Source: Crateriforma conspicua | Lineage (GTDB): Bacteria; Planctomycetota; Planctomycetia; Pirellulales; Pirellulaceae | Assembly (NCBI RefSeq): GCF_007752935.1 | Contig: NZ_CP036319.1 | Coordinates: 4,692,501-4,756,500 of the forward strand | Direction of reading: 5' to 3' | DNA: 64,000 nt | Shown here: in pieces, positions 18,989-28,675 of the stretch | Numbering within the stretch: the first letter of the stretch is position 1 | Layout of the letters: each line of letters opens with the position of its first letter | Translations under genes and position numbers: made by a program | The notes under the pieces: model-generated | Seen by the model: the letters and a program-made list of their open reading frames with translations, nothing else | Database searches by the model: none | What the model was told of the DNA's origin: nothing

Positions 18989-20070
18989 GACTTTGCCTCC
19001 TGGTCAAACATTTCAACTGGCAGATCATTTTCAGCACCCGCCAAAAACGAAGGAGCGAAAGGGTCCTGTTTGCAATCCATGGCGACACGCGTGCCTGATG
19101 CCGCCTTGGCCCGCGTCAACGGAACGAATCGTTGACGCCTCAATCTATCAACAAGGAAACAGGAGCATTCCGCCATCAACACGTCCAGGGGCACCCCTCC
19201 AAGAGTACGTGCAATAGAACCAATCGATCGAGCCCACTGGATATATGACACAACGCTACTCATTGGTGCTGCATCATAGCCTAGTTGTCGCAACTCTCTT
19301 CCAATCAAACCATCGGCAACCTTCGCCATGTGTCGATAATCGTTTTTCCATTGTCCGACACGACATGAGACAGGCCTTCCAAGTGCTCGACATTTCCAGT
19401 CGAGCTCCCTCTCCGGGACGACAGCCCGATCAACGTATTGCCGGCACATGAGATCAATTGCATCTCCGGGCAGCCCGAGGTGCAACAGGATGCGATTGAG
19501 TTCCGAGACGGGAGAAGAAACGAAGGACTCGTAGCGAACAAACAACACACGGGAATCTTGCCGGCGTTGCCACCACAGAAGGTGCCGACAGTATCGCTTC
19601 CAGAGAATCAGTCCGGAACGAAAATCAGACTTCAGCCACGGCACCTTCTGCAGACTCGCTGATACGTCACGGCCATCTCGATAGATAAAAACAATTCGAG
19701 CATTTGGAAAAAGGTGGAGCAGACGTGCGACACGAGGCGTGTGCTCGGGGATCTTTTCCCCAAAATGCGTTGCGTAAGCTCCATCGGGCCTCACCGAGGA
19801 ATATTGGGCATCCATCGTCCGGAACACCCATTCAGTACCGCAAGACTCCTTCGCCAGGCGAAGAGGAATGCTTATTCCAAGATCGGAATTGATTCTCTGA
19901 AGAGTCCGGATCTTAATCCAAGTGGGGCATCCATCAAACCGACAGAAAAGCTTAGTTTCGGGCGGGCAGATGACGTTTGGATGCCGGTTCAAGAACACCT
20001 GAATCAGCGTGGTTCCCGAACGAGGGCATCCAACAATAAAGAATGGCTGGCATTGGAAAATTTCATTCAT
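18979..20070 (-). CDS. PAPS-dependent sulfotransferase family protein
   Basis: Predicted cytoplasmic transfer of sulfate from PAPS to a hydroxyl of a sugar, lipid or peptide. The 363-residue protein starts with FFIVGCPRSGTTLIQ, the 5-prime phosphosulfate loop, close to the N-terminus, and has the 3-prime phosphate block IVFIYRDGRDVSASLQ (about residues 129-144). Length fits the Sulfotransfer_3 / tyrosylprotein sulfotransferase-like group. The gene overlaps its upstream neighbour by 8 bases and its downstream neighbour by 10, so it is central to the operon. The acceptor is unknown. Confidence 0.9.
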   Translation of the reverse strand: MNEIFQCQPFFIVGCPRSGTTLIQVFLNRHPNVICPPETKLFCRFDGCPTWIKIRTLQRINSDLGISIPLRLAKESCGTEWVFRTMDAQYSSVRPDGAYATHFGEKIPEHTPRVARLLHLFPNARIVFIYRDGRDVSASLQKVPWLKSDFRSGLILWKRYCRHLLWWQRRQDSRVLFVRYESFVSSPVSELNRILLHLGLPGDAIDLMCRQYVDRAVVPERELDWKCRALGRPVSCRVGQWKNDYRHMAKVADGLIGRELRQLGYDAAPMSSVVSYIQWARSIGSIARTLGGVPLDVLMAECSCFLVDRLRRQRFVPLTRAKAASGTRVAMDCKQDPFAPSFLAGAENDLPVEMFDQEAKSCN

Positions 20071-20578
20071 ATGATATCACCATTCGTCGGATCTTCGAAC
20101 GCGTCTGGGCCAATCCATCCCGGTGCGGGGCCCCTGGCAACAAGACAACATCCACTCGATAAGTGTGTAGAAGCCGGTCGCCTGTTTTCACTTCAACCAC
20201 GATTGCCAACCTCTGCTTTGAAACGGGCGGCGAATCATTCTCAATGGAAAAACAAAGATACGCCTGATCGCTATACGCCTGCTGAGTCACTGAAAGACAT
20301 TCGCAGGTTGAATCAATAGACAGCCGATCCGATGTAACGCTGCCGTACGGCACCCTTACGAAAGTCGACTCACCGGGAAACAATACGCCAAGATTGATTG
20401 ATGCTGATGAATCAATCGCAAAACCATATCCGTCCCGAAGGAGCCTTTTATTCTTTACAGGAACTGATGCTTGCGAGTCGGGATTATCAAGACACCCACA
20501 AATCACCAATACACAGCAAAGCCAGAGAGACGCGGCACAATCCGCATTTCCATTGACAACGCCCAGTTCGGCTGTCAT
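20063..20578 (-). CDS. DUF1573-like lipoprotein
   Basis: A 171-residue protein with a lipoprotein signal (LWLCCVLVICGC, lipobox near residue 28) and a DUF1573-like beta domain: IDSSASINLGVLFPGES, then SIDSTCECLSVTQQAY with a CEC pair, and a C-terminal strand VEVKTGDRLLHTYRVDVVL. It is the first gene of the minus-strand cluster and overlaps the sulfotransferase start by 8 bases. The start codon is not certain, since the n-region is long. Confidence 0.75.
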   Translation of the reverse strand: MTAELGVVNGNADCAASLWLCCVLVICGCLDNPDSQASVPVKNKRLLRDGYGFAIDSSASINLGVLFPGESTFVRVPYGSVTSDRLSIDSTCECLSVTQQAYSDQAYLCFSIENDSPPVSKQRLAIVVEVKTGDRLLHTYRVDVVLLPGAPHRDGLAQTRSKIRRMVISYE

Positions 20579-21119
20579 TTGGGAAACAACAAATCAACCA
20601 AAAGTCAGGCTTGAGAAATCGCAAAATTGTTGCCCCCGCCATTGATGTGCCCGAAATCTTGTGCCCTGGAATCGCGCCCCTATCGAACTCAATGTCAATC
20701 GCCAAACCCAAGAGCGCAAATTATCCCAGCACAGGGTGGTGTGGGAGAATTTCAAGACGCGAATGTGCCGCACTGGGCGCCGCCAAAAAGTAGACAAATG
20801 ACCACAGGAGAGTTTGTCAATTGCAGCGTCAGGCGAATCCACTCGCCGTGACTTTTTGCGACGGGATGCTTCGCATGTGGACCAACTCGGAAACGTAACA
20901 GACCCGCGTCGCGATGAACCGGTTTGTCGATTGACTGTCGATGATGATCAGTGGAGCCAGCGGCGGAGCGGACGATTTCGTTTCGGTCGCTAAGCGTGCA
21001 AACACAGGGAGCGAATGGTTCGCCAAGTTTTTGAACATGCGATATGACCTTCGTCCGCACGAACGTTTCAATGCCATACCTCCGCGATTGAACTTGATGA
21101 GCTTGAACCGATTGTGGCG
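20579..21119. other. gene-poor region upstream of the sulfotransferase cluster
   Basis: About 540 bases with no credible gene. Short frames of up to 120 codons occur on the minus strand but resemble nothing. It probably contains the cluster promoter and decayed transposon sequence. Confidence 0.45.
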
Positions 21120-21470
21120 TCATGGCTCACCGACGTGCACCGGATCACCGACTCGGCGGTCAGTGATTTCGTGCAACTCAGTCAACCAAGCAAGCAAACT
21201 GCGCTAAAATTCTTCGGGCTTGATGTGCTTCAGGATCGAGCTGAATCGATCGTGCGAAGGAACTCCTCAAGTCATGTTGAGAGACATCTCAAACCACTCC
21301 TTCTTCGTGTTGGCAATGTGAGCCATTGCGCCGAAGTCATGGGCGCCGGCAATCACCGCACCAATGATCATGAAGAGTATGTCGGTGAACGGGTAGGTGA
21401 TCGTGACGGTTCGCGGATCGACAACATGGTGGAGATGCCCGGTGAGACCGGTAGAAAGTCCCATGCGATG
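21120..21470 (-). mobile_element. ISAs1-family transposase remnant (N-terminal part)
   Basis: Reading the minus strand in one frame from about 21464 gives HLHHVVDPRT, then FTDILFMIIGAVIAGAHD and KKEWFEMSLNM, followed by a TGA (21269-21267), GVPSHDRFSSILKHIKPEEF, a TAG (21206-21204), and RSLLAWLTELHEITDRR before another TGA. This order matches the N-terminal DDE_Tnp_1-associated domain of ISAs1 transposases (DPR, DILF...VIAGA, E-W, PSHDTF-R, I-PEEF). Two in-frame stops and the absent catalytic DDE half show a decayed copy. No terminal inverted repeats were found. Confidence 0.8.
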
Positions 21471-22011
21471 AACCCTGGGATAGATGCATCGCTCAGAGGT
21501 TCCTCGAACAATATCTTCAATCGCCCCTTCACCAAGCTTCGCAAATTGCCCTTGGAATCAGCCAACGCTTCACGAAGGAACCAACGTGAACTTCGTGGCC
21601 ACGCTGATTTGATCAGCGACCATTTTTTCGCCCAGCGATGGCCGGCCAGTGTGTCGCGAAGGTTTGCCGCTCGATCGTCACACCCGGCGTCCATGAACCA
21701 CTCCCCCGAGTCGCCCCAATCAGAAACAAAATTTGCCCTGGGACCATCGCATCGAACGATTCATATACCCAGCCGACCATCAGCCTGGCGAGCCCCTCGT
21801 GAAAAATCACTGGCCGCACAGTCCAAACCACCGTCCGTGCCGCACCTCAATCACCCGAGGGGTTGCACTGGGAACCGCTGTCCCCCATGCGACTTTCGGC
21901 ATATCGCTCCGTCATGAAACTCTCCAATTGATACCAGCCGAGACGTCCGGCTTGCTAGCAACGTGGGATTCACCTTGACGTTTGCGGCCACCGCTTCTTA
22001 TTCATCCGCCT
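21471..22011. other. gene-poor region beside the ISAs1 remnant
   Basis: About 540 bases. Open frames on both strands (for example minus strand 21613-21831) lack recognisable domains. Likely further decayed mobile DNA plus the promoter of the gene at 22012. Confidence 0.45.
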
Positions 22012-23037
22012 ATGTATCCAGACGCCTTTACACGATCATCGGTACGTTTGCGACCGGCGATTTCGCGCCGCGCCGCCCCGATCGGGGTGTGCTTGGTGGT
22101 GTGCAGTGTGATTCTGCTTTCTGCAGGCTGCAGGACTGCTGCGACGATGCATGTCTGGCAGGCGCCAGCACTGAAATCGGCCGTGGGCAAACGAGTCATC
22201 ATCGCGGGTGTCGAAGGGCCTCGGTCGCTGACCGGTCGCTTGGTGGATCAACTGTTGCAGCAAGCGCCGTCGGATGCCGGTCGCCAAATTCAATTGGCAA
22301 CGGTGGACCAGTTGCCACAGCCTCCGGAGATTCAACTGACCAGTGCGACGGACGCGGTGCCCAGCGACGTCGCGCTGATGCCGATCGCCCGATCCGAAGG
22401 GTTCGACTACGTCTTGCAGGGCCGAGTCATCGAGAAAACACACCAGCGCATCCGTCGCGATGTGGTACCGATCCAGAACGCCGCCCCCGAACACATCACA
22501 CTGTCTTGGCGTCTGCTGGCAACCAGCGGTGATCAACCACCCATCGGTGCCCCGCTGACGGTTCACTTCGACGATGCGATGCAGCGTTATCCGGACTTGG
22601 CCAATGAAGAAGACCCAACATTGGCACTGTTGAAGGCGGCTGCCCGCGATACGAACCGCTTGATTCTGCCGTCGCTGCGCAAAGACGAGGTTTTACTGGC
22701 GCGTCCCTACCTGACCCCGCTAAGCGGCCGCGTCCGCAAGGGGAACAAGCTGGCCAAAAACGGCAACTGGCAAATGGCGGCGCAACTGTGGGAGGAAGCT
22801 TTGCGTTGGAATCCCCTAAACACCAGTGCGATGGTCAACCTTTCCTTGGCCGCCGTGGCACGCCAGGATTTCACCCAAGCGAAAGAATTGGCCCGTCGTG
22901 CGGTCCGATGGGCACCGACCAAATTCAACAAAGAAAACCTGGTCTGGATTGAACTGCGTCAACGTGAATACCACAAATCGTTCGGCTTGGATGATCCGCC
23001 GGAAGGCTGGTTTGTCACCTTCGACGAAGCACCGTGA
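22012..23037 (+). CDS. lipoprotein with C-terminal TPR-like helices
   Basis: A 341-residue predicted lipoprotein. The signal region is VCLVVCSVILLSAGC with lipobox LSAGC near residue 37. Residues about 50-230 form an alpha/beta domain (GKRVIIAGVEGP, SEGFDYVLQGRVIEK) reminiscent of the nucleotide-free domain of CsgG/LpoB-type lipoproteins, though this is weak. Residues about 245-310 look like TPR helices (KNGNWQMAAQLWEEALRWNPLNTSAMVNLSLAAVA). ATG 22012 is chosen over a TTG at 21982. It converges with egtB, leaving 27 bases. Confidence 0.75.
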   Translation: MYPDAFTRSSVRLRPAISRRAAPIGVCLVVCSVILLSAGCRTAATMHVWQAPALKSAVGKRVIIAGVEGPRSLTGRLVDQLLQQAPSDAGRQIQLATVDQLPQPPEIQLTSATDAVPSDVALMPIARSEGFDYVLQGRVIEKTHQRIRRDVVPIQNAAPEHITLSWRLLATSGDQPPIGAPLTVHFDDAMQRYPDLANEEDPTLALLKAAARDTNRLILPSLRKDEVLLARPYLTPLSGRVRKGNKLAKNGNWQMAAQLWEEALRWNPLNTSAMVNLSLAAVARQDFTQAKELARRAVRWAPTKFNKENLVWIELRQREYHKSFGLDDPPEGWFVTFDEAP

Positions 23038-23064
23038 TCGACAAGCTGTCATCTCGCCGCCCGA

Positions 23065-24441
23065 TCACACCGACCGCGCCAGACGGATGCCGGTGAATTG
23101 CCAACGCGCATCCGGGCCGAAGAAATTCCGATACGTTCGACGCGCATGCCCCGGCGACGTGGCACAGGAACTGCCACGCAAAACGTATTGGTTGCACATG
23201 AATTTACCGTTGTATTCCCCCAACGCACCTTCCGGCGGTGTGTATCCCGGATACGGGCCGTAGGAACTGCTGGTCCATTGCCACAGCGTGCCGTACAAGC
23301 CTGAAACACCGCTTGCCGATGGGGTACCGTGGGTCGGATGAACGGGCCGCCTAGCATCAATGCACTCGCCGCTGGTTGGATCATCAGGGCTTGGCTCCCT
23401 TGCAACTGTTTCCCATTCGGCCTCGGTCGGCAACCTGGCCCGCGACCAGCGTGCGAATGCGTCGGCCTCGAAATAGCTCAGGTGGGCGACCGGTGCTTCG
23501 GGATCGATTGGTTGGCGGCCTCCCAGCGTGAACTCGTCAAACCTCTCGCCTTGGCGAATCCAATAAATCGGGTTCGTCCAACCTTGCTGCTGGACCGTCG
23601 CCCATCCCGCTGACAACCAATGCCGAGGATCCTGATAGCCACCGTCTTCGATGAATTGTTGGTATTCCGCGTTCGTCACCAAGCGGTTGGCGATTTGAAA
23701 GGGTTCCAAAAAGACACGGTGCTGTGGCAATTCATTGTCGAAACAGAACCGGTCTCCGGTGCATCCCATGTTCACAACGCCACCATCACTGCTGATCCAC
23801 TGCAACTCCGGTGCATCGCATGGTCCGCATGCAGCATCGACATGAGCAGGGTACAGCGGGTTCTGGGCAAAGGCGTGCTTGATGTCGGTCAGCATCAATT
23901 CTTGATGTTGCTGCTCGTGATTCAGCCCCAACTCGATGACACGTGCAAGAGACTCATCGACCACGTCGGCGTTTCGCAGCAACGTGACCACAGCGTCGTC
24001 GACGTCGCGTCGATATCCCATGACCTCGCGAACCGTGGGACGCGAAAGCAGTCCACGCTGGTGCCGCGGGAATTGATCCCCCACCGTGTTGTAGTAACTG
24101 TTGAACAGATACCGAAACGATTCGTCGGCGACCGGTGCATCGCAACGGTCGGCCAAAACAAAGGTCTCAAAGAACCACGTCGTGTGTGCCAGGTGCCAGC
24201 GGATCGGACTGGCATCGGGCATCGACTGGAGCACGCAGTCCTCTGGTTGCAGCGGCGCGACGATGCTGTCGCTGAGCGCCCGGACGTCGGCATAGCGTTT
24301 GGCCAAAGCTTGTCCGTCAGTGACGACGTCACCGTGGCTGGCCGACGAACCGGCGGCAGATTCACAAGTATCGGGCGTGCTGGACACGAGGTGCACTCGG
24401 GGGACGGAGTGATCGGAACTCGGACTCGGGTGATGCGTCAT
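23065..24441 (-). CDS. egtB: ergothioneine biosynthesis protein EgtB-like
   Basis: Predicted non-haem iron sulfoxide synthase that joins a thiol to trimethylhistidine. The 458-residue product has an N-terminal DinB-like domain with iron-ligand histidines in IRWHLAHTTWFFE (about residue 80) and HEQQHQELMLTDIKHA (HxxxH, about residue 173), and a C-terminal formylglycine-generating-enzyme fold (about 220-455: VNMGCTGDRFCFDNELPQHRV, LPTEAEWE, LRGSSCATSPGHARRTYRNF). ATG 24441 is chosen because the longer frame to 24492 adds unconserved residues. The methyltransferase EgtD, commonly adjacent, is not in this window, so ovothiol-like or another product remains possible. Confidence 0.88.
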   Translation of the reverse strand: MTHHPSPSSDHSVPRVHLVSSTPDTCESAAGSSASHGDVVTDGQALAKRYADVRALSDSIVAPLQPEDCVLQSMPDASPIRWHLAHTTWFFETFVLADRCDAPVADESFRYLFNSYYNTVGDQFPRHQRGLLSRPTVREVMGYRRDVDDAVVTLLRNADVVDESLARVIELGLNHEQQHQELMLTDIKHAFAQNPLYPAHVDAACGPCDAPELQWISSDGGVVNMGCTGDRFCFDNELPQHRVFLEPFQIANRLVTNAEYQQFIEDGGYQDPRHWLSAGWATVQQQGWTNPIYWIRQGERFDEFTLGGRQPIDPEAPVAHLSYFEADAFARWSRARLPTEAEWETVAREPSPDDPTSGECIDARRPVHPTHGTPSASGVSGLYGTLWQWTSSSYGPYPGYTPPEGALGEYNGKFMCNQYVLRGSSCATSPGHARRTYRNFFGPDARWQFTGIRLARSV

Positions 24442-24524
24442 TAGTTTGACGCATTGCGAACCGTTCGCCCACCTGCACACCGTGGACCACAATCACAGCG
24501 GCCTGCCCGGATACCGCCGATCGG

Positions 24525-25901
24525 TCAGGCGTTCAGGGTGACGCCCAATTCATCCAAGCGTCCGGTGCTGTCGCCGATGCTTTCGGCCGGCGTGCCCATC
24601 ATGTCCAGCATGGAAAGGAACATGTTGGCCATCGGGCGTTCTGACGGCGTCACAATGTACCGGTCGGTTTCCAATTGACCGCCCGCGCTGCCGGCCAAAA
24701 CGATCGGCAAGTCATCATGCTGGTGCCGATTGCCGTCGCTCAGCCCGCTGCCGTACAGGACCATGCATTGGTCCAGCAGTGTGCCATCACCATCGGGAAT
24801 CGAATCCAACCGTTCCAGGAAATACGCCAGTTGTTCCACCAAGTAGTAATCGATCTTGCGAAGCTTGCTGACGTTTTCTTCGCGGTTTCGGTGGTGGCTC
24901 AATTGGTGGTGTGCATCTTTCACACCGATTTCGGCATACGAACGATTCCCGCCCGCGTTGTCCAACATCAACGTCGCGACACGCGTGGTATCGGTTTGGA
25001 AACCGATCGCCATCAAGTCGAACATCAACCGCGCGTGTTCGCGGAATGCTTCGACACGACCATCGGGCACATCCAGATCGGGCAGCGCGGCGGCGTCTTC
25101 GCGTTCGGTGCGCTCGATCCGTTTTTCGATTTCGCGAATGCTGGTGAAGTATTCATCCAATTTGCGTCGGTCGGTCTGGTTGACTTGGCCCAGCAATCGT
25201 TTGGCATCCCGCTGGACGACATCCAAGATGCTTTGGCGGGTCCGATTCAGTTCACGACGCTGGGCGGAATCGCCCGATCCGAACATGCGATCAAACGCCA
25301 TGCGTGGGATCGTTTCTTTGGGCATCGGTTGGGTTTCGTTTCGCCAAGAGATGTTGGACGAATAGGCGCAACTGTATCCGCTGTCACAGCTGCCCGCGTT
25401 ACGACTGCCTTCCAGTCCCAATTCGATCGATGGCAAACGCGTCACATCGGCCAGTTGGGTCGCGGCGACCTGGTCGACGGAGATGCCCAGCCGAATGTTG
25501 CTACTGGTTTTCACCGGCCGGGCCGCGGTCAAAAACGTCGAACCGCCACGTGCGTGGTCGCCCGCGCCGTCTTTTTTGGCTCGTCCGTTGTCCAACGCCA
25601 AGCCACCGATGACGTTCAGCTTTGACTTGAACGGCGCCAACGGTTGCAGCGTTTTGGAAAGCTGCCAATCCGAACCGCCGCCGGTCGGCTTCCAATCGGG
25701 CACGATCACGCCGTTGGGAACAAACACACAGGCCATACGGACAGGCGACCGTTTGGGGGCCGCTGCGGCGAACGCGCTCTTGGCCATCGGCGACATCGCT
25801 TCCAACATTGGCAACCCCAGCGCGACGGACGCGCCCCGCAACAGGGTGCGGCGATGCAACAGTCCGCTCTCGGTGCGTTGATCGATGGTTCGTGTGGTCA
25901 T
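24525..25901 (-). CDS. DUF1552 family exported protein
   Basis: A 458-residue planctomycete-type protein of unknown biochemical role. It begins with a twin-arginine-like signal (HRRTLLRGASVALGLPMLEAM) and continues with DUF1552 features: MACVFVPNGVIVPDWKPTG, NVIGGLALDN, GDHARGGSTFLTA, QTDTTRVATLMLDNAGGNRSYAEIGVKDAHHQLSHH, and MVLYGSGLSDGNRHQHDDLPIVLAG. The start is ATG 25901; ATG 25928 is also possible. It lies 86 bases after the DUF1592-type gene, the usual pairing in planctomycetes. The conserved His and Asp motifs suggest a metal-dependent hydrolase-like fold, not proven. Confidence 0.9.
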   Translation of the reverse strand: MTTRTIDQRTESGLLHRRTLLRGASVALGLPMLEAMSPMAKSAFAAAAPKRSPVRMACVFVPNGVIVPDWKPTGGGSDWQLSKTLQPLAPFKSKLNVIGGLALDNGRAKKDGAGDHARGGSTFLTAARPVKTSSNIRLGISVDQVAATQLADVTRLPSIELGLEGSRNAGSCDSGYSCAYSSNISWRNETQPMPKETIPRMAFDRMFGSGDSAQRRELNRTRQSILDVVQRDAKRLLGQVNQTDRRKLDEYFTSIREIEKRIERTEREDAAALPDLDVPDGRVEAFREHARLMFDLMAIGFQTDTTRVATLMLDNAGGNRSYAEIGVKDAHHQLSHHRNREENVSKLRKIDYYLVEQLAYFLERLDSIPDGDGTLLDQCMVLYGSGLSDGNRHQHDDLPIVLAGSAGGQLETDRYIVTPSERPMANMFLSMLDMMGTPAESIGDSTGRLDELGVTLNA

Positions 25902-25987
25902 CGGAGTCTCCGGTTTTGGTGAAAGCATCGCAAACGGGTTTTGCTTAATCACGAGACAAACGATTTGTCTCGCTTCATTGGAGTGGG

Positions 25988-28675
25988 CTATTTTCGCTCG
26001 GCGTCGCCGACGGCATCGCGGAACGTCACGTTGGGCGTCCACTCGTAGGCCTGGAATGGACGGCTGTTGACCACGCCCCAGACAAGATCGGCCAGCCGAT
26101 AATCGTCCGCGGCTGTCTGTGCCACGATTTCGTCGACGACACATCGATCTTGCGGGGTCAACTCGCGCCCCAGTGCAAACGTCATCAGCTTGCGAACCGC
26201 CGTTGCGGCGAACGATTTTTGTTCGCTGCGTCCCAGCAGTTCGCTCAGTTCTTTGCCGCCGTTGAACGTGCGACCGCCGGGAAGTTCGCCGCTGGAATCG
26301 ACCGGGAACTTGCCATCCATTTTGCGAAAACGACCGACGGCGTCAAAGTTTTCCAAGCCGAATCCCAATTGATCCATGACGCGGTGGCAGGACGCACAGG
26401 CCGGATCAGCGCGGTGGATTTCCATTTGTTCCCGCAAGGATGCTTCGGCTCCCGCGGTCGCTGTTTCCTCCAATTCCGGAACACCGGCGGGAGGTTCGGG
26501 CGGCGGCGTTCCCAGAATGTTTTCCAGAATCCATTTACCACGGATCACAGGAGATGTACGTGTGGGGTTGCTGGTCAGGGTCAACACGCTGGCATGCCCC
26601 AGGACACCCCGGCGCGGAGTATCCGCCAGCGTGACTTTGACAAAATCATCTTCGGGAATCTTCGAATCCTTCAGACCGTAGTACTTCGCCAGTGCAGCAT
26701 CGACAAACGTGTAGTCCGCCGTCAACAGTTCACTGATCGGTCGATTCTGATGAACCAAATGCATGAACAGTGATTCGGTTTCGGTGGCCATGCGTGGCAA
26801 CAGGCCTTCATCGAAACCGGCGTAGCGCGATGCATCAGGCTGGACGCCTTCCAGGTTCCGAAGTCCCAGCCACTGCGCCGCAAATTCGCTGGCAAGCGAC
26901 CGCGACCGCGGATCGCGAATCATTCGTTTGACTTCACTCTTCAGCACCGATTCGTCACGCAGCTTACCTTTGTCGGCCAAGTCCAACAAACGATCGTCCG
27001 GCAAACTGCTCCACAAGAAATACGCCAGCCGCGTGGCCAACTGGTGATCGCTCAGCGTCACCACGCCTTCGTCCGCCTGGGCGACGACATTGCCCGTTTC
27101 CCAGTCGACGGGGCTTTCGATTCGGAACAAGAACCGTGGCGAAACCAGCATCGCGGCGATGGCGATTCGCATGCCATCCACAAAGGACTCGTCGCGATCG
27201 GTGGCCTGTTTGACCAAGGCGGCATAGGCGTCCAAATCGTCGTCGGTCACCGGTCCGCGAAACGCACGACGCAGCAGCGGGGCCATGTTTTCGCGTGCGG
27301 CTTCGGCCACATCCCGGTATCCACCACGGCGACGCGGCGGTTGTTTCCGCAGAATTTTCCACTGGCTGGGCGGATAGACCGGATTGTCGAACTCCGACGG
27401 TCCTTCGACTTCGATCTTGCGGACCATGTACGTGTATCGGTCTCGGTCAAAGCGGCGGTCGGGGGTCAGACCTTTGCCGAACTGTTTTTTGCCATCGCGG
27501 ATGGCTTGCTTGCTGAGCTTTTCGATGGCATCCAACTTGGCTTCACCGACTTTCCAGTTCGCGTCACCTTTGGCATCGTCATCCGCACCGGGCAACGGCG
27601 CGACACACAAGACGTGGGTTCCTTCGGTCAAATGCACGGTGACCGATTCGCGTTGGCTGCTGCCACCACCGCCGAAGTATTCCGCGACGAAGGTGCCCAA
27701 CAACATTCCGTCGGAATCGAACAAACCAAAGCGGCCGGGACCATCGTCCTCACGCGTCATCCCGCATGCGACCTGAACACGGTACTTGCCATCGGCGGGG
27801 ACTTTGAATTCGGTCCAGACGAAAGATTCAGGCGTGATGAATCGACCGTAAAAGCTGCCGGTCACCCCGTCGCCTTGAACGACCAAAAGGTCACCCGCTG
27901 CTTCGGAATCAATTCGCGGCAAGTCGGCCGGATCGACCAAAACGGCATCGGCGACTGAGATCGCAGCGTCCAGGTACTTTTCCATAAGCATCGGCGACAG
28001 CGACAAGACATCCCCGTTGTTATCGAATCCGCCGCCGACCTCGTCCGACGGGAAAGCATCCGCGGGTCGCAGATCCATACCGAACAGATCGCGGACCGAA
28101 TGGTTGTATTCGGCGCGGTTCAATCGCCGCGCGGTGACCTTGCCAGGCTTGGGTACCAAGTCGCATACAACCGAGTACATCGCCGCGTCCAAAGCTTGGA
28201 CCAACTGTTTGCGTTCGCCGTCGGTGGGAACGTCGTAATCTTCCGGGGGCATCGCGCCGAATCGAACCATGTTCAAGACACGTTCGGCGGTCATGCCGTT
28301 GCCCTCCAGCATCAGCCCTTCGATCGTGTCGAAACCCGACAGATCCAATTCGGCTTCTTGGAACGCATCGTTGTGACAGTCCAGACAGAATCGCTCCATC
28401 AATTCCCAGCCGTCGTTTTGCCAGCGGGCTTCGACGTCTGATTCGCTGGACGTTTGGATCTCTTGTGGATGCGTGTCAGACTCATCTGCGACTGCCAAAC
28501 CACCACCTGCGGCAATCATCCAAACAAGCGTCGACATCCAAGCGACCGCACGCGCCGAGCACCGGCCGAATCTTTCTGGTTGAATGCGGACCAGTGGGCG
28601 CGAACTGGAAACCGACCGGCAACCCAAAGGGTTCGGCAAACGGCGCCGTCGTTCGATCAATGCGTTCCGATGCAT
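25988..28675 (-). CDS. DUF1587/1592/1588/1585/1595 cytochrome-like exported protein
   Basis: An 895-residue exported protein. Signal (WMSTLVWMIAAGGGLAVA, about residues 45-62); a haem-like CLDCH site near residue 96; DUF1587 (LNRAEYNHSVRDLFGMD, about 175-235); a beta-sandwich insert (about 270-345); DUF1595/1592 (LLRRAFRGPVTDDDLDAYAALV onward, about 465-650); DUF1588 (RRGVLGHASVLTLTSNPTRTSPVIRG, about 670-770) with a second CASCH site; DUF1585 (about 790-865). The two CxxCH motifs support c-type haem binding. It forms a pair with the downstream DUF1552 gene. Function in planctomycetes is unknown. Confidence 0.9.
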   Translation of the reverse strand: MHRNALIERRRRLPNPLGCRSVSSSRPLVRIQPERFGRCSARAVAWMSTLVWMIAAGGGLAVADESDTHPQEIQTSSESDVEARWQNDGWELMERFCLDCHNDAFQEAELDLSGFDTIEGLMLEGNGMTAERVLNMVRFGAMPPEDYDVPTDGERKQLVQALDAAMYSVVCDLVPKPGKVTARRLNRAEYNHSVRDLFGMDLRPADAFPSDEVGGGFDNNGDVLSLSPMLMEKYLDAAISVADAVLVDPADLPRIDSEAAGDLLVVQGDGVTGSFYGRFITPESFVWTEFKVPADGKYRVQVACGMTREDDGPGRFGLFDSDGMLLGTFVAEYFGGGGSSQRESVTVHLTEGTHVLCVAPLPGADDDAKGDANWKVGEAKLDAIEKLSKQAIRDGKKQFGKGLTPDRRFDRDRYTYMVRKIEVEGPSEFDNPVYPPSQWKILRKQPPRRRGGYRDVAEAARENMAPLLRRAFRGPVTDDDLDAYAALVKQATDRDESFVDGMRIAIAAMLVSPRFLFRIESPVDWETGNVVAQADEGVVTLSDHQLATRLAYFLWSSLPDDRLLDLADKGKLRDESVLKSEVKRMIRDPRSRSLASEFAAQWLGLRNLEGVQPDASRYAGFDEGLLPRMATETESLFMHLVHQNRPISELLTADYTFVDAALAKYYGLKDSKIPEDDFVKVTLADTPRRGVLGHASVLTLTSNPTRTSPVIRGKWILENILGTPPPEPPAGVPELEETATAGAEASLREQMEIHRADPACASCHRVMDQLGFGLENFDAVGRFRKMDGKFPVDSSGELPGGRTFNGGKELSELLGRSEQKSFAATAVRKLMTFALGRELTPQDRCVVDEIVAQTAADDYRLADLVWGVVNSRPFQAYEWTPNVTFRDAVGDAERK

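Noticed and set aside
21114-21917. Plus-strand 267-codon frame over the ISAs1 remnant
   Set aside because: Opposite strand to the recognisable transposase fragment; composition is not protein-like.
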